Source of the DNA: Opitutaceae bacterium
GTDB lineage: Bacteria > Verrucomicrobiota > Verrucomicrobiia > Opitutales > Opitutaceae
Assembly: GCA_028284385.1 (NCBI GenBank)
Contig: JANQRT010000058.1
Location: forward strand, 248,001 to 312,000
Direction: 5' to 3'
Length of the DNA: 64,000 nucleotides
A model generated the notes under the pieces. The model was not told the DNA's origin. It saw only the letters and a program-made list of their open reading frames with translations, and searched no databases. The position numbers were made by a program, and so were the translations under genes. Numbering within the stretch: the stretch's first letter is position 1; each line of letters opens with the position of its first letter. Positions 32,594 through 42,466 of the stretch are shown here, piece by piece.

Positions 32594-33039
32594 GTGAAGA
32601 AAAAAAGCCTCAACGCCGATTGTGCCGTATCGCTTGCATGCAGTATCTTTACGCTTGGTCGATCAACTTGCCGCAGGATTTGAGCGATTCGCTGCGACTT
32701 TTTTTTGAAGACCAAGCTGAACGAAGGGATTTCTACGCTTTCGCCGAAGAGCTGATTTTCGGCGTTATCGAAAATGTGAATACGATTGATGATAAAATAC
32801 GGGAGCTTGCCAAAAACTGGGATTTCGAACGTATCGCTAAAATCGATCTCGCCATCCTGCGCATGGCCCTCTTCGAACTGCTTTTTCGCAAAGATATCCC
32901 CCCTATCGTAACGATTAACGAGGCGATCGACCTCAGCAAAGAATACTCGTCGCAGGAGTCTCGACGATTTATCAATGGCATTCTCGACAAGCAGAAGGGG
33001 GATCTCTCCAGGCCTTCTCGATCCGCCAGCTGGGAATAG
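32590..33039 (+). CDS. nusB: transcription antitermination protein NusB
   Basis: A 149-residue NusB, which acts in rRNA antitermination with NusE/S10. Features are 'RLCRIACMQYLYAWSIN', 'FAEELIFGVIENVNTIDDKI', 'IAKIDLAILRMALFELLF' and 'PPIVTINEAIDLSKEYSSQE' with the C-terminal 'FINGILDK'. The ATG at 32590 overlaps the ribH stop; a longer in-frame extension inside ribH is not needed. The ribH-nusB pairing is widespread. Confidence 0.95.
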   Translation: MSEEKKPQRRLCRIACMQYLYAWSINLPQDLSDSLRLFFEDQAERRDFYAFAEELIFGVIENVNTIDDKIRELAKNWDFERIAKIDLAILRMALFELLFRKDIPPIVTINEAIDLSKEYSSQESRRFINGILDKQKGDLSRPSRSASWE

Positions 33040-33098
33040 GAGAAATGTCCACGGATTCGTATAAGGAGAGGCTGACTTAGGGATTTAAGCTTTTCGCT

Positions 33099-34025
33099 AT
33101 GCTGTCGCTGTTCAGGAAATTCAAAGAGGGTTTAGCCAAGTCCGCCAAGGGACTGGCTGACAAGACGCACAGTATCTTTCGTAGCCAAAAATTGGATGCG
33201 AATTCTATTGATGAGTTGGAGGAAGCTCTGTTCTCCGCGGATTTCGGATACGAAACCACCGAAGAGATTGTTGGAGAGACGGCTCAGGCCTACAAGAAAG
33301 ATAGGACCTTGCGAGGACAGGAGGTTGCCAGTATCGGGGCGGCTGTTCTGAAGAGAGTTCTGGAAGGCTCCGAGGGGGTTATCGAATTTAAGGAGGATAC
33401 GCCTACCGTCATCTGCCTGATCGGAGTGAATGGATCGGGAAAGACGACCACCGCCGCGAAGCTGGGCAGCCAGTGTCGCGAAGAGGGCCGAAAGGTTCTG
33501 CTCGCCGCTTGCGACACCTTTCGAGCGGCCGCTATCGAGCAGCTCAAGGAATGGTCGAATCGATTGGAACTCGATATCGTTGCAGGGCAGCATGGAGCAG
33601 ATGCGGCCGCGGTCGCTTTCGATGCCTGGCAAGCGGCCAAAAGCAGGGATCATGATACCCTTATCATCGATACGGCTGGTCGCTTGCATACGAAAAGCAA
33701 TCTAATGGACGAATTGGCAAAGATTCGTCGCGTGCTTCGCAAGCATGACGAGTCCGCTCCCCATTACAGCCTACTCGTTGTGGACGGAAGTCTCGGCTCT
33801 AATTCCATCGAGCAGGCTCGCGTGTTTAACGAGAAGTTCGGACTGGACGGGCTCGTAGTCACCAAACTGGACGGCACCAGCCGCGGTGGGGCTCTAGTTG
33901 GCATCTATCGGGAATTGAAGCTTCCCATCTACTTCCTTGGATTCGGCGAGCAGCCAGAAGATTTGCAGCAGTATCAAATCGATAACTACGTAAACGCCGT
34001 ATTCGGATTAGAAGACGAGAACTAG
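33099..34025 (+). CDS. ftsY: signal recognition particle receptor FtsY
   Basis: A 308-residue SRP receptor GTPase that docks ribosome-SRP complexes at the membrane. It starts directly with the N domain ('LFRKFKEGLAKSAKGLADK', 'LEEALFSADFGYETTEEI'), without a long acidic A domain. The G domain has 'GVNGSGKTTTAAKLG' (G1), 'AACDTFRAAAIEQL', 'IIDTAGRLHTKSNLMDEL' (G3), 'TKLDGTSRGGALV' (G4) and 'FLGFGEQPEDL'. Membrane attachment probably uses the N-terminal amphipathic helix. Last gene of the rib-nusB operon. Confidence 0.95.
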   Translation: MLSLFRKFKEGLAKSAKGLADKTHSIFRSQKLDANSIDELEEALFSADFGYETTEEIVGETAQAYKKDRTLRGQEVASIGAAVLKRVLEGSEGVIEFKEDTPTVICLIGVNGSGKTTTAAKLGSQCREEGRKVLLAACDTFRAAAIEQLKEWSNRLELDIVAGQHGADAAAVAFDAWQAAKSRDHDTLIIDTAGRLHTKSNLMDELAKIRRVLRKHDESAPHYSLLVVDGSLGSNSIEQARVFNEKFGLDGLVVTKLDGTSRGGALVGIYRELKLPIYFLGFGEQPEDLQQYQIDNYVNAVFGLEDEN

Positions 34026-34055
34026 AAAAATCAGACAGATTGAGTCTTTGGATTT

Positions 34056-35102
34056 TTAGCGAAACTTCTTCCTGAAGGTATCGCCTTCAATGTATTCGGT
34101 TTCCACTAGATGGGTGAGGCGAGTGTTGGGAATGTCTCTCTCGTTCTGCAGAATTTGAGAGCTCAACATGCTGATGGCAATCTCTCCGGCCTGCTCCAGC
34201 TTCAGATCTATTCCCGATATTTCCTTTCCATCCGGAATTGTGGGGTCCTTGGAGCTATGCTTTTTAAGGCTGACGAAACTCAGGTCTTTTGGGATACGGC
34301 ATCCTGCCTGGGTCAAGAGGTCATAGACTTCGTCGCAGTATCCAATTACGACCTGCGGGGCGTGTTCACTCAGCCAAGTCTGCAGCTCTGAAATGGTTGT
34401 CGTTGTTTTCTTGTTACGATCGACTTCAAAGGGTGGAAGCGGGCGAGGATCTCCTTTTTGCAGAAATCCGAGCGAACCGTGATAGCTCATGTATTCAAAT
34501 GCCTGCTCGTCCTTTAGAAGCGCCGTTCCAATTCGTTTTGCTCCTCTCTTCAAAGCAATGTTCCACAAGTTATGCAGGTTTTGACCGCGATTGTGTTCCA
34601 CCGTGTGGTTTTTAGGATGAAAGTATCCTTCGCCTAGCGTGATGCTGCTGAACTTATTCCAATCGTAGCCTTCCAAGTCGCTTTCCCGCATGGGTTTGGC
34701 GAACAGAAGGCCGCTCACACCACGGTTTACCAGGACTTGATTGGCTCGAGCTATAGATGGATATTCGCCGATATCGAAATTGCTGAAACTGAATCCCAAT
34801 GCTTCAGCCCTACGCTTGGCTCCTGCTCGATAGCGTTCGATTTCCGGATCGTTCCCGCTCTCCGGGTAGGTGATGAAGGCGATAACGAAACCGGTTGAGC
34901 TTTCCCTGGATTTCCATCTTTGCGCTCCTAGAATCTTGAATGCCGGGTCGGGGCGATAGCCCAGTTCTTTGGCTGCATCCTGAATTCGCTGGCGCGTTTT
35001 CTCCGAGATCCGGGGGTCGTTTTTTAGAGCCAAGGAAACTGTCGAACGATCAACGCCGACACGCTCGGCGATATCTTTCATCGACACTCTAGGGACCCTC
35101 AT
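34056..35102 (-). CDS. LacI-family transcriptional regulator
   Basis: A 348-residue repressor with an N-terminal LacI helix-turn-helix ('MKDIAERVGVDRSTVSLALKN', hinge 'AKELGYRPDPA') and a periplasmic-binding-type effector domain (about 65-340). It closes with 'DPTIPDGKEISGIDLKLEQAG'. It probably senses a sugar. No sugar catabolic gene is adjacent: the neighbours are ftsY (convergent) and a DUF481 protein (co-directional, upstream). The target is therefore unclear, possibly distant glycan genes. Confidence 0.88.
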   Translation of the reverse strand: MRVPRVSMKDIAERVGVDRSTVSLALKNDPRISEKTRQRIQDAAKELGYRPDPAFKILGAQRWKSRESSTGFVIAFITYPESGNDPEIERYRAGAKRRAEALGFSFSNFDIGEYPSIARANQVLVNRGVSGLLFAKPMRESDLEGYDWNKFSSITLGEGYFHPKNHTVEHNRGQNLHNLWNIALKRGAKRIGTALLKDEQAFEYMSYHGSLGFLQKGDPRPLPPFEVDRNKKTTTTISELQTWLSEHAPQVVIGYCDEVYDLLTQAGCRIPKDLSFVSLKKHSSKDPTIPDGKEISGIDLKLEQAGEIAISMLSSQILQNERDIPNTRLTHLVETEYIEGDTFRKKFR

Positions 35103-35236
35103 TAGCGAAAGGATTTTTCAAGGATGCGGTTTGATGGGGCATCACGTCGGCGTCAGGAATGCCGACTGATTGCAGCTCCGTATTTGTTACGACAACATTT
35201 CCCCGTTCCCAAACCCTTGGGCAAGTAAAATAAGAA

Positions 35237-35257
35237 GCCCAGGAGATTCTCCTGGGC
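35237..35257 (-). terminator. terminator of the DUF481 gene
   Basis: GCCCAGGA-GATTC-TCCTGGGC, an 8-bp perfect stem; read on the minus strand it is followed by TTCTTATTTTAC. It lies about 30 nt downstream of the DUF481-protein stop and separates it from the LacI gene. Confidence 0.7.
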
Positions 35258-35285
35258 CAAGTGTTCGCTTTAGCTCTTTCCCAGA

Positions 35286-36362
35286 TTAATCCCAGTTCAA
35301 GACAAGCCGGATATAGTAGGTGGTATCCAATTCGTCTTTGCCACTGAGGTCCGCTTCGCTGTCGTAGTCATTGCTTAAACCTAGCCTTATACTATAGTTT
35401 TCCGATTTCATGGGCAACTCCAAGCTGGTGTCGTGAACGGCTCTGAAGTTCGCGAAATCGTCGAAAGCTGGCGTGTAGGTTAATCGATTCACTAGTCTTC
35501 CCCATGCCATTTTTTCTTCATGGAAAAGCCCGAAGTCGGCGCTGGCCGAACTTAGATCGGGACGCGCAATGAAAGAGCCATCCGGTTGCAGGATGTCGTC
35601 GTAGGCTTCGAAGCGATAGCCAATACCACCTCGAACATTCAGTTCACGCGTTTCCGTTTTGGTAAATGTGTAGCCAAAACCAGCAGCCGTATTCGTATAA
35701 AGCTCGATGTCTTTAATGACATCTCGGCCAAATTCGCTTCGCACATACCAGTTCCATTTGTCATTGAAGCTATTGGCGTAGTCCACGCCTGCTCTTGAAT
35801 CGTCGGCGCTTCGAACGTCGTCCGTTTCCTCGAAATTAGCTCGAGCGTAGAATTGAAGCGTATCCTTGGGTCCCTCTAGTTTCGCTCGGAAGCTAGTTCC
35901 CAGACCTGTGCTGTCTGAATTGCCGCTCTTGCCGGTCAGGTCGAAGGCAGCCTCGTAGCTCCATTTCCGTTCCAGCTTTGCCATTTCAGCCGCCTGGCGT
36001 CTGGCGGCCGGGCTCTGAGTTCCAGGCTGCCAGCTTTCATCCACCTTATCCATGGAGGTGCTCAGATCGCCGTCCTGGGTTTCGATGGTGAGTTCGCCAT
36101 TCTGCTTTCCCGTCACTTTTCCCACGTAGGAACTCCCGCTTTCGAAGGAAACGAATATGGGGTTGTCGGAAGAGAAATGATCGATCTGAGCCTTGTCTAC
36201 TTCGATTTCTCCGGCGAAATCGGTCTCTATTTTCATTTTCCCGCCTTCAATGCCAAGAATCCTGCCATTGATGGACGAACCGTTTTTCGTAACTATCGTA
36301 TCGGCCTCCAAGCTAGAAACGATAATCACTCCCGCAGTAAGGAATGAGCATAGCTTTTTCAT
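35286..36362 (-). CDS. DUF481 (YdiY-type) outer-membrane beta-barrel protein
   Basis: A 358-residue protein. From the ATG at 36360..36362 it has a signal peptide ('LCSFLTAGVIIVSSLEA'). An N-terminal Sm-like beta domain (about 20-100; 'DTIVTKNGSSINGRILGIEG', 'SYVGKVTGKQNGELTIETQD') precedes a C-terminal DUF481 barrel of amphipathic strands ('WSYEAAFDLTGKSGNSDS', 'WYVRSEFGRDVIKDIEL') ending 'YYIRLVLNWD' with a terminal aromatic-containing strand. It is presumably in the outer membrane; function unknown, often linked to salt or membrane stress. Confidence 0.82.
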   Translation of the reverse strand: MKKLCSFLTAGVIIVSSLEADTIVTKNGSSINGRILGIEGGKMKIETDFAGEIEVDKAQIDHFSSDNPIFVSFESGSSYVGKVTGKQNGELTIETQDGDLSTSMDKVDESWQPGTQSPAARRQAAEMAKLERKWSYEAAFDLTGKSGNSDSTGLGTSFRAKLEGPKDTLQFYARANFEETDDVRSADDSRAGVDYANSFNDKWNWYVRSEFGRDVIKDIELYTNTAAGFGYTFTKTETRELNVRGGIGYRFEAYDDILQPDGSFIARPDLSSASADFGLFHEEKMAWGRLVNRLTYTPAFDDFANFRAVHDTSLELPMKSENYSIRLGLSNDYDSEADLSGKDELDTTYYIRLVLNWD

Positions 36363-36622
36363 ATTCAGTGAGTAATCAAAGGGCGCCTTGTGTAGGGGTG
36401 TTGAACATAAAGGCAATGGTTTTGATCCGCCCATAAGCAAAAACTGAGAGCTTGCGCGGCTTTATCAACACGGCTTGAGGCTGAATTGGCCCTTTTTCGC
36501 GTGTAAAACTGATTCGCCGCTTTTTCGGCATGACGCTCGATCCCAAGGGTTGCAGTCAAAATTGGGTTTGCGCGTCATTCTTCCCTAGGTAGTGTGCCTC
36601 GCATTCAAAATCTTGAAGATCG

Positions 36623-37444
36623 ATGAGTGATAAGAGCTTAGATGATGGGATTTGGGAATCCTTGCAGCAGGAGGCGGAGCGATCGGCCGAGAGTGAAAGG
36701 CTTCTTGGGGCTTTCTTACAGGAGACCGTTCTCGGGCAAAAATCGCTGGAGGCCGCTCTAAGCTTCACCCTCGCTTCCAAGTTGAGCGACGATATCCTTC
36801 CTAGCATCACTTTGCGGGACCTTTTCCTTGAAATTCTGGAAGCCGAATCGAATCTGCGTGAAGATGTTCGCATAGATCTGCAGGCGGTTAAGGACCGAGA
36901 TCCGGCGGCGAATGGCTATCTATCGCCTTTTCTTTTCTTCAAAGGCTATCATGCCCTCTCTTCGTATCGATTCGCCCACTACTTATGGTATGAGGATCGT
37001 CGGACGCTTGCCTTGTACTTGCAAAGTCTTATTTCAAATGTATTCGGTGTGGACATACATCCGGCCGCTCATTTCGGAAAAGGGATTCTAATTGACCACG
37101 GTACCGGTTTGGTGGTCGGTGAAACGACTGTGGTAGGAGATAACGTTTCGCTGATGCAGAATGTGACTCTTGGCGGTACCGGGAAAGAGCGAGGAGATCG
37201 CCATCCTAAGGTGAGAGATGGCGTGCTGATTGCCGCGGGAGCAAAGGTTCTTGGGAATATTAAAATTGGTGAAGGGGCGAAAATCGGCGCCGGAAGCGTG
37301 GTGCTTAAGGACGTTAAAGCGCATTGCACGGTCGTAGGCGTGCCTGCCAAAACCGTTGGAGCTTGCAAGGAAAGCGCCCCCGCTTTGGGGATGAACCAGC
37401 AAATCGAGAATGGCGGCAGCTCGGGCTTTGATCCGGCGATTTAA
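36623..37444 (+). CDS. cysE: serine O-acetyltransferase
   Basis: A 273-residue CysE, forming O-acetylserine from serine and acetyl-CoA for cysteine synthesis. The N-terminal helical domain is followed by left-handed beta-helix repeats: 'VDIHPAAHFGKGILIDHGTG', 'VVGDNVSLMQNVTLGGTGKE', 'GDRHPKVRDGVLIAAGAKVL', 'IKIGEGAKIGAGSVVLKDVK' and 'VVGVPAKTVG'. The catalytic His of 'DHGTG' is present. The Ile-terminated C-terminus ('GFDPAI') is of the type that binds cysteine synthase. It precedes aroC by 85 nt. Confidence 0.95.
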   Translation: MSDKSLDDGIWESLQQEAERSAESERLLGAFLQETVLGQKSLEAALSFTLASKLSDDILPSITLRDLFLEILEAESNLREDVRIDLQAVKDRDPAANGYLSPFLFFKGYHALSSYRFAHYLWYEDRRTLALYLQSLISNVFGVDIHPAAHFGKGILIDHGTGLVVGETTVVGDNVSLMQNVTLGGTGKERGDRHPKVRDGVLIAAGAKVLGNIKIGEGAKIGAGSVVLKDVKAHCTVVGVPAKTVGACKESAPALGMNQQIENGGSSGFDPAI

Positions 37445-37529
37445 ATTACCGGAGCCAGGTTTCGATTGTAGAGATCTCGCCAAGACTCTCTTCTTGCTTC
37501 GGCCCTAAGCGCTTCTAAAGTTCGACCAT

Positions 37530-38627
37530 ATGCCAAACACCTTCGGCAAGTTATTCACTATCAGCACCTGGGGAGAGAGCCATGGAGGTGGCGTTGGAGT
37601 TGTCGTTGATGGCTGTCCTCCTAGTCTTCCCTTGAGTGAAGAGGAAATCCAGGTTGAGCTTGATAGGCGGCGACCAGGACAGAGTGATATCGTGACGCCT
37701 CGCAATGAGGCTGACCAAGTTCAGATTCTTTCAGGAATCTACGAAGGCAGGACGACGGGAACTCCCATCTCAATGATGGTTTTCAACAAAGACGCCCGTC
37801 CGGGCGCGTATGAGGAGATGAAAACCAAGTTTCGACCTTCTCATGCCGATTTCACCTATCACGAGAAGTACGGTTATCGCAATCCCGAAGGAGGTGGACG
37901 CTCCTCAGCTCGCGAAACGATTGGAAGAGTGGCGGCAGGGGCGATCGCCAAGAAGATCCTGGAGCTCGCGGTTGGCGTGGAGACGATTGCTTATGTGCGG
38001 CAAGTTCAGGATCTTGCCATGCCTGAAAGCTCGTCTGTCACCCGCGAAGCGATTGAGGCCAATGCGGTTCGCTGTCCTGATCAGGAAGTTGCGGCAAAAA
38101 TGATAGAGCTTATCAAAACGGTCCGATCTGAAGGAGATTCCGTTGGAGGTGTGATTGAATGTCGGATACGAAATCTGCCGGTCGGTCTGGGCGAGCCTGT
38201 TTTCGACCGTTTTGAAGCGGATCTTGCCAAAGCCATGCTTTCCCTGCCAGCCACTAAAGGATTTGAGGTTGGTAGTGGATTTGCAGGTGTCAGTCTGAAG
38301 GGCTCTCAGCACAACGACCCCTTTGAAATCAGGGATGGGAAAGTGAGGACCACTAAGAATCATTCGGGAGGCGTGCAAGGCGGCATCACTAATGGCGAAG
38401 ATGTCCTCTTTCGCATTGCGTTCAAGCCGACCGCTACGATTCTACAAGCCCAGGCTACGGTGGATACCGATGGTCAGGAGACTGAGCTGGCAGCTCGCGG
38501 TAGGCATGATCCCTGCGTTTTGCCCAGAGCGGTACCCATTGTTGAAGCGATGGCCAACCTCGTGACGCTCGATCACTACATGCGGCAGCAGGCGCAGAAT
38601 CGCCTTTTCCTTTTCGACCAATCGTAA
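37530..38627 (+). CDS. aroC: chorismate synthase
   Basis: A 365-residue flavin-dependent enzyme making chorismate from EPSP, the last step of the shikimate pathway. Signatures are '[20 protein letters not shown]', '[19 protein letters not shown]', '[14 protein letters not shown]', '[20 protein letters not shown]' and '[20 protein letters not shown]'. Length and N-terminus are typical. Confidence 0.97.
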   Translation: MPNTFGKLFTISTWGESHGGGVGVVVDGCPPSLPLSEEEIQVELDRRRPGQSDIVTPRNEADQVQILSGIYEGRTTGTPISMMVFNKDARPGAYEEMKTKFRPSHADFTYHEKYGYRNPEGGGRSSARETIGRVAAGAIAKKILELAVGVETIAYVRQVQDLAMPESSSVTREAIEANAVRCPDQEVAAKMIELIKTVRSEGDSVGGVIECRIRNLPVGLGEPVFDRFEADLAKAMLSLPATKGFEVGSGFAGVSLKGSQHNDPFEIRDGKVRTTKNHSGGVQGGITNGEDVLFRIAFKPTATILQAQATVDTDGQETELAARGRHDPCVLPRAVPIVEAMANLVTLDHYMRQQAQNRLFLFDQS

Positions 38628-38655
38628 CTCTATTTCTGCTTAACGGATTTATGTT

Positions 38656-39402
38656 ATGGATACACCTTTGGTTTATCTCATGCTTGGTTCGAAAGGTTCT
38701 GGTCGTCGTGACGTTCTTCGCGATCTTATCGAGTTCGGTCTGGCCGAAGGCGAAAGTGTAATGGTAGTCGAGTCGTCTGACGAAGCTGCTTTGACTCCAG
38801 ATTGGCTGAAAACCGACAAGGCTTCCATCCATGCCTACCAATGGGATGACAAGTCTCTCTCGGTCCCGTCGCTCGGCAATCCGGATTCGAACGTTTTCTT
38901 TCTGGCAGATGGCCTGCAGGATCCAGCCGATTTCATTGAAGGGTTCTTTGCATGGTTCAAGCAAAGCGGCCTTGGGCTTGGGCGTATTTTTACGGTTGTG
39001 GATTGCCGTCTGGTCGATTCCGTTTCTAAAGCTGCCGTATGGTATGACTGTTGTATCCATTTTTCCGATGTAGTCTTACTAAATCGTCGGGAGACGATTT
39101 CCAACAAGGTGGTCAACGGCTTTATGGACCGCTATCGAAAGCAATATTATCCCTGCTTGTTCGAAATGGTAAAGAAGGGACGCGTGAAGAACCCTTCTCT
39201 GGTTCTGGATACTTCTCCAAGACGCATTTCCAGGCTTTTCGACGAGCCGGAGCGTTTCGATGAGGATGATGACGAAGAAAAGGAATATCTCGATGACGAG
39301 CTGGTTCCCGGAGATCCCAAGCAAGATCCTTTTCTGAAGCGAATTGCCTCCGGGCGACGCGAAAAAGTCCTACCCGATATGGCAAACCTGCTGCCTGAAT
39401 AG
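38656..39402 (+). CDS. CobW-like (G3E) P-loop protein with altered Walker A
   Basis: A 248-residue protein resembling the G3E/CobW NTPase fold: an N-terminal 'VYLMLGSKGSGRRDVLRDLI', a 'VVDCRLV' strand and 'HFSDVVLLNRRETISNK' in place of the CobW 'aDvivlNKtDl' base-recognition motif. The Walker A consensus GxxxxGK[ST] reads G-S-K-G-S-G-R-R, with both the Lys and the Thr/Ser changed to Arg, so nucleotide hydrolysis may be lost. The C-terminus is very acidic ('FDEDDDEEKEYLDDEL'). It follows aroC by 28 nt. Function unknown; a metal or regulatory adaptor is possible. Confidence 0.65.
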   Translation: MDTPLVYLMLGSKGSGRRDVLRDLIEFGLAEGESVMVVESSDEAALTPDWLKTDKASIHAYQWDDKSLSVPSLGNPDSNVFFLADGLQDPADFIEGFFAWFKQSGLGLGRIFTVVDCRLVDSVSKAAVWYDCCIHFSDVVLLNRRETISNKVVNGFMDRYRKQYYPCLFEMVKKGRVKNPSLVLDTSPRRISRLFDEPERFDEDDDEEKEYLDDELVPGDPKQDPFLKRIASGRREKVLPDMANLLPE

Positions 39403-39421
39403 ATTCCCTCGTTCAACGAAA

Positions 39422-40615
39422 TCAAGAGCGCGCGTATCCATTAATGGGATAAGCTGACTTCATTCCCCTTGACGACTGCCCGAAGGCATGGAAGTCCAGT
39501 AGATTTTCGAAAGAATCGATTATAGGCGTCCAGTCGCAATTCTCGGCCGCGTAATCCGCCGCTGCCGTACCCAAATATTCTTGACGTTGCTTATTCTGGG
39601 CCAGTTGAGAACCAGCTTCGATGAAAGCCTCTCTATCGCCTGTGGGTACGACGACTCCGTTGACTCCATTTTGGATATGCAGCCTAGCTGCAGCGTAGTC
39701 GAAACTCAGTACTGCATTCCCGCAAGCCATCGCTTCGATGATTACATTGCCGTAAGTTTCGGTTAAGCTTGGATAAAGGAAAAGATCGGCTGACGCGTAG
39801 ATTCTGGCTAGGCTTTCACGATCCTCGAGCGATACCATGCCAGTGAAGTGCGCTTGCGGAAAGCGCTTCTCCCATTTCTTTCTTTCAGGTCCATCGCCAA
39901 CGACGACAAAAGCGCAATCGAAATGGATGTCGCGAATCTTTCGATACGTCTCGAAAAGAAGATCGTAGTTCTTCTCCGCAGCCAATCTGCTAACGTGAAC
40001 GATTACCGTAGTGTTCTCATCGGCTCCCCATTCTTTCCGTAGACGTTCGTCGCGAGCGGATGGATTGAAGAGCTCAGTGCGAGTTCCTCTTCCGAGGGTA
40101 GCCATATTGGTGAAGCCCGCATCGGTTAGCTCGTCGCGCAGCTCATCGGTAGGAGCCATGTTGCATACGGTTTTATTGTGTATCCACCGAAGGTAGGACA
40201 AGACGGTGGAATTCATGAAAGCGGCATTGTAGTGCTCGCTGTAGGAATGGAAATTCGTGTGGAAGCTTGACGAGCAGGGAATACCAAGGCTTTTTGCGGC
40301 GTTGATTGCCGAGAGGCCAAGCGGTCCCTCCGTTGCCACGTGAACAATGTCCGGTTTCTGCTCCTGCCAGGCTTTGATCAGTCGGCGCTTGCAGGGCAAT
40401 CCGAAGCGAAGTCCGGGGTAGCGAGGGATAGGGGCGCCTCGGACAATCCACTCTTCTCCCTTTTTCCCTATTCGGCCCGATTCCGATTTCTGTTTCGGAC
40501 GTACAACTTGAACTGAGTGATTTCTCTTTTTCAGCCCTACTACGAGTTGAGAGAGACTCATAGCCACGCCATTGACTTCTGGAGGGTAGGTTTCGGTAAC
40601 GAGGGCGATTTTCAC
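39422..40615 (-). CDS. family 4 glycosyltransferase
   Basis: A 397-residue GT-B retaining glycosyltransferase. The acceptor-domain signature 'TETYPPEVNGVAMSLSQLV' and 'DIVHVATEGPLGLSAINAAK' resemble mannosyl- or glycolipid-type GT4 enzymes. The donor-domain motif 'YPSLTETYGNVIIEAMACG' holds the E-x7-E sugar-nucleotide site, and 'VSRLAAEKNYDLLFETYRK' is the usual second signature. It likely glycosylates a lipid or envelope glycan. It is convergent with the CobW-like gene with a 19-nt gap. Confidence 0.9.
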   Translation of the reverse strand: MKIALVTETYPPEVNGVAMSLSQLVVGLKKRNHSVQVVRPKQKSESGRIGKKGEEWIVRGAPIPRYPGLRFGLPCKRRLIKAWQEQKPDIVHVATEGPLGLSAINAAKSLGIPCSSSFHTNFHSYSEHYNAAFMNSTVLSYLRWIHNKTVCNMAPTDELRDELTDAGFTNMATLGRGTRTELFNPSARDERLRKEWGADENTTVIVHVSRLAAEKNYDLLFETYRKIRDIHFDCAFVVVGDGPERKKWEKRFPQAHFTGMVSLEDRESLARIYASADLFLYPSLTETYGNVIIEAMACGNAVLSFDYAAARLHIQNGVNGVVVPTGDREAFIEAGSQLAQNKQRQEYLGTAAADYAAENCDWTPIIDSFENLLDFHAFGQSSRGMKSAYPINGYARS

Positions 40616-40757
40616 AATTGTCGTTTAGGCAAAAGATCGACTATTGCGTTTCTTGGTAGAGGGATATTGTAAAACTTGAAAGGGAAACAACGTTACAATC
40701 AGGTAACGGCACTACGTCTAGTCGCCCGTTCTCGTTCTGGCGATATTGCCAGACAGG

Positions 40758-42368
40758 CTAGTTTATTATCTCGCTCGTTTCGGGGCTCGGTTCCTGTTTT
40801 GGCGAATTGTCGCTTGGCGTTTCATTTTGAGAGGACTTGTAGAGATTCCTTAGCCATCTGTAGGCCTCGTCCTCCATGAACTCGCTTGATTTAGAATAAG
40901 CTCCGAGTTCTTCGATCTGCCTTTTCAATTCTTGGGGATCTTGAAACAGAAGTCCGACATCCGTATCCGGAGCTGGAACCTCTGTGGGGGCAAACCGTTT
41001 CCAGTTGTAGTTGTCGAGTGGATTCAAATAGCCGTCTGACCGAAAACGCTGGATACAGGCGTTTTTGAGCTGTTCAAGTTCCTTTAAAAAAGAAGGATCG
41101 TCAGCTTTATTGATCAGCTCCTCTGGATCGTTGCGAAGATCGAATAGCCATTCCTTGTCGTCCGGGGCGCTGTAGACGTACTTCCAATCTTTACTAGCCG
41201 CCATGTAGAGTCCGAGCTTGTCCCTTGAAAAATGACTGAAGACAATCCGATCTCTGGAGTCGTCGTCCATCGCTTCCACTAGGCTTACTCCTTCGCAACC
41301 TTGAGGCCTTTCATGGGATCCAGCCAACGACATGAAAGTAGGGAATAGGTCGAGGAGCGTAGTTGGATTGCCACAACGGCGGTTCTCCGGAAAGACGCCA
41401 GGATATCGAGCAATCATGGGTACGCGAACGGAGGCGTTGAGCATAGAGCGCTTTCCGTAGAAGCCGAAATCTCCAAGCATCTCGCCGTGATCCGAAGTGA
41501 AGACAATGAGCGTATTGTCTATTTCACTACCAAGAGAATCGAGAATCCTGCCAATATTGTAGTCGACGAAAGAAATCGTTCCATAGTAGGCGGCCTTGAT
41601 GGAGCGCGACAAGTTGCGATTTCCAGCTACGTCCTCCATGTATTTATATCGATTCTGCACTTTGTTCCAAAAGGTCCCATGAGCTTGGCCATTATCGGGG
41701 AGCAGGGGCTGGTCCATTTCGTGCATCCGATAGAGTCGTCCCCAGGGATTGGGGCTTTCAAAGGGAGGGTGCGGCTTGATGAAGCTGGTCCAAAGGAAGA
41801 ACGGTTTTGAAGCATCCCGGTTTTTTAGAAAATCGATGCTCCTGTCTGCCACCCAATGACTGTTGTGCAGCTTTTCGGGAAGCTGCGAAGGTTGTGGAAG
41901 GTAATAGAATTCGCTCCTTAAACCGTGAGGATCGAGTACGTGTCCGTATCCATTCTCTTTTAGGAAGTCCCTGTAATCGTCGCGCTTGGCATCTCCTTGC
42001 AGTTCCTCTGAAACATCGCGACTCGTAAATCCCCAGTCCCCCAAATCCGGCGTAAAGTGCATTTTGCCTACGCCGTGAGTTTGGTAATCCTTTTCGACTA
42101 GGCACTCCATCACGCTCTTAAACCTTCCCAAGTCATGGGCGTTGTCCACGCAGCCGGTTACGTGTGGCGGCACACCTGAGGTCAGGGAGTGTCTAGCTGG
42201 GGCGCAGACTGGACTTGGAGTGTAGCAGCTTTCGAATGACGTTCCCTCGCGTACAAGACGGTCGATATTGGGCGTCTTGATTTTCGTGTTGCCCAACGCC
42301 CCGATGCAATCCGCGCGCAACTGATCGGTGATGATGAAGAGGATGTTTGGTCTGGATTCTGAATTCAT
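40758..42368 (-). CDS. type I sulfatase, apparently cytoplasmic
   Basis: A 536-residue formylglycine-dependent sulfatase. The maturation motif C-x-P-x-R is 'CAPARHSL' (Cys55), within 'YTPSPVCAPARHSLTSG'. Metal-site segments are 'NILFIITDQLRADCIG' and 'IVFTSDHGEMLGDFG', and 'WTSFIKPHPPFESP' contributes an active-site region. No signal peptide precedes it ('MNSESRPNILF'), unlike the other two sulfatases here, so it should act on imported oligosaccharides in the cytoplasm. The Cys55 modification needs a formylglycine-generating or radical-SAM enzyme encoded elsewhere. It is divergent from an AraC-type regulator. Confidence 0.92.
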   Translation of the reverse strand: MNSESRPNILFIITDQLRADCIGALGNTKIKTPNIDRLVREGTSFESCYTPSPVCAPARHSLTSGVPPHVTGCVDNAHDLGRFKSVMECLVEKDYQTHGVGKMHFTPDLGDWGFTSRDVSEELQGDAKRDDYRDFLKENGYGHVLDPHGLRSEFYYLPQPSQLPEKLHNSHWVADRSIDFLKNRDASKPFFLWTSFIKPHPPFESPNPWGRLYRMHEMDQPLLPDNGQAHGTFWNKVQNRYKYMEDVAGNRNLSRSIKAAYYGTISFVDYNIGRILDSLGSEIDNTLIVFTSDHGEMLGDFGFYGKRSMLNASVRVPMIARYPGVFPENRRCGNPTTLLDLFPTFMSLAGSHERPQGCEGVSLVEAMDDDSRDRIVFSHFSRDKLGLYMAASKDWKYVYSAPDDKEWLFDLRNDPEELINKADDPSFLKELEQLKNACIQRFRSDGYLNPLDNYNWKRFAPTEVPAPDTDVGLLFQDPQELKRQIEELGAYSKSSEFMEDEAYRWLRNLYKSSQNETPSDNSPKQEPSPETSEIIN

Positions 42369-42466
42369 GCTTGCTGAGCGACGCTCTCAATTCGGATCTA
42401 ATTCCAAGAGCCTAATTAAGAAAAGCTTACTCGATGGCTGGGGTGCGAATGAACAGGGGTTGACTT

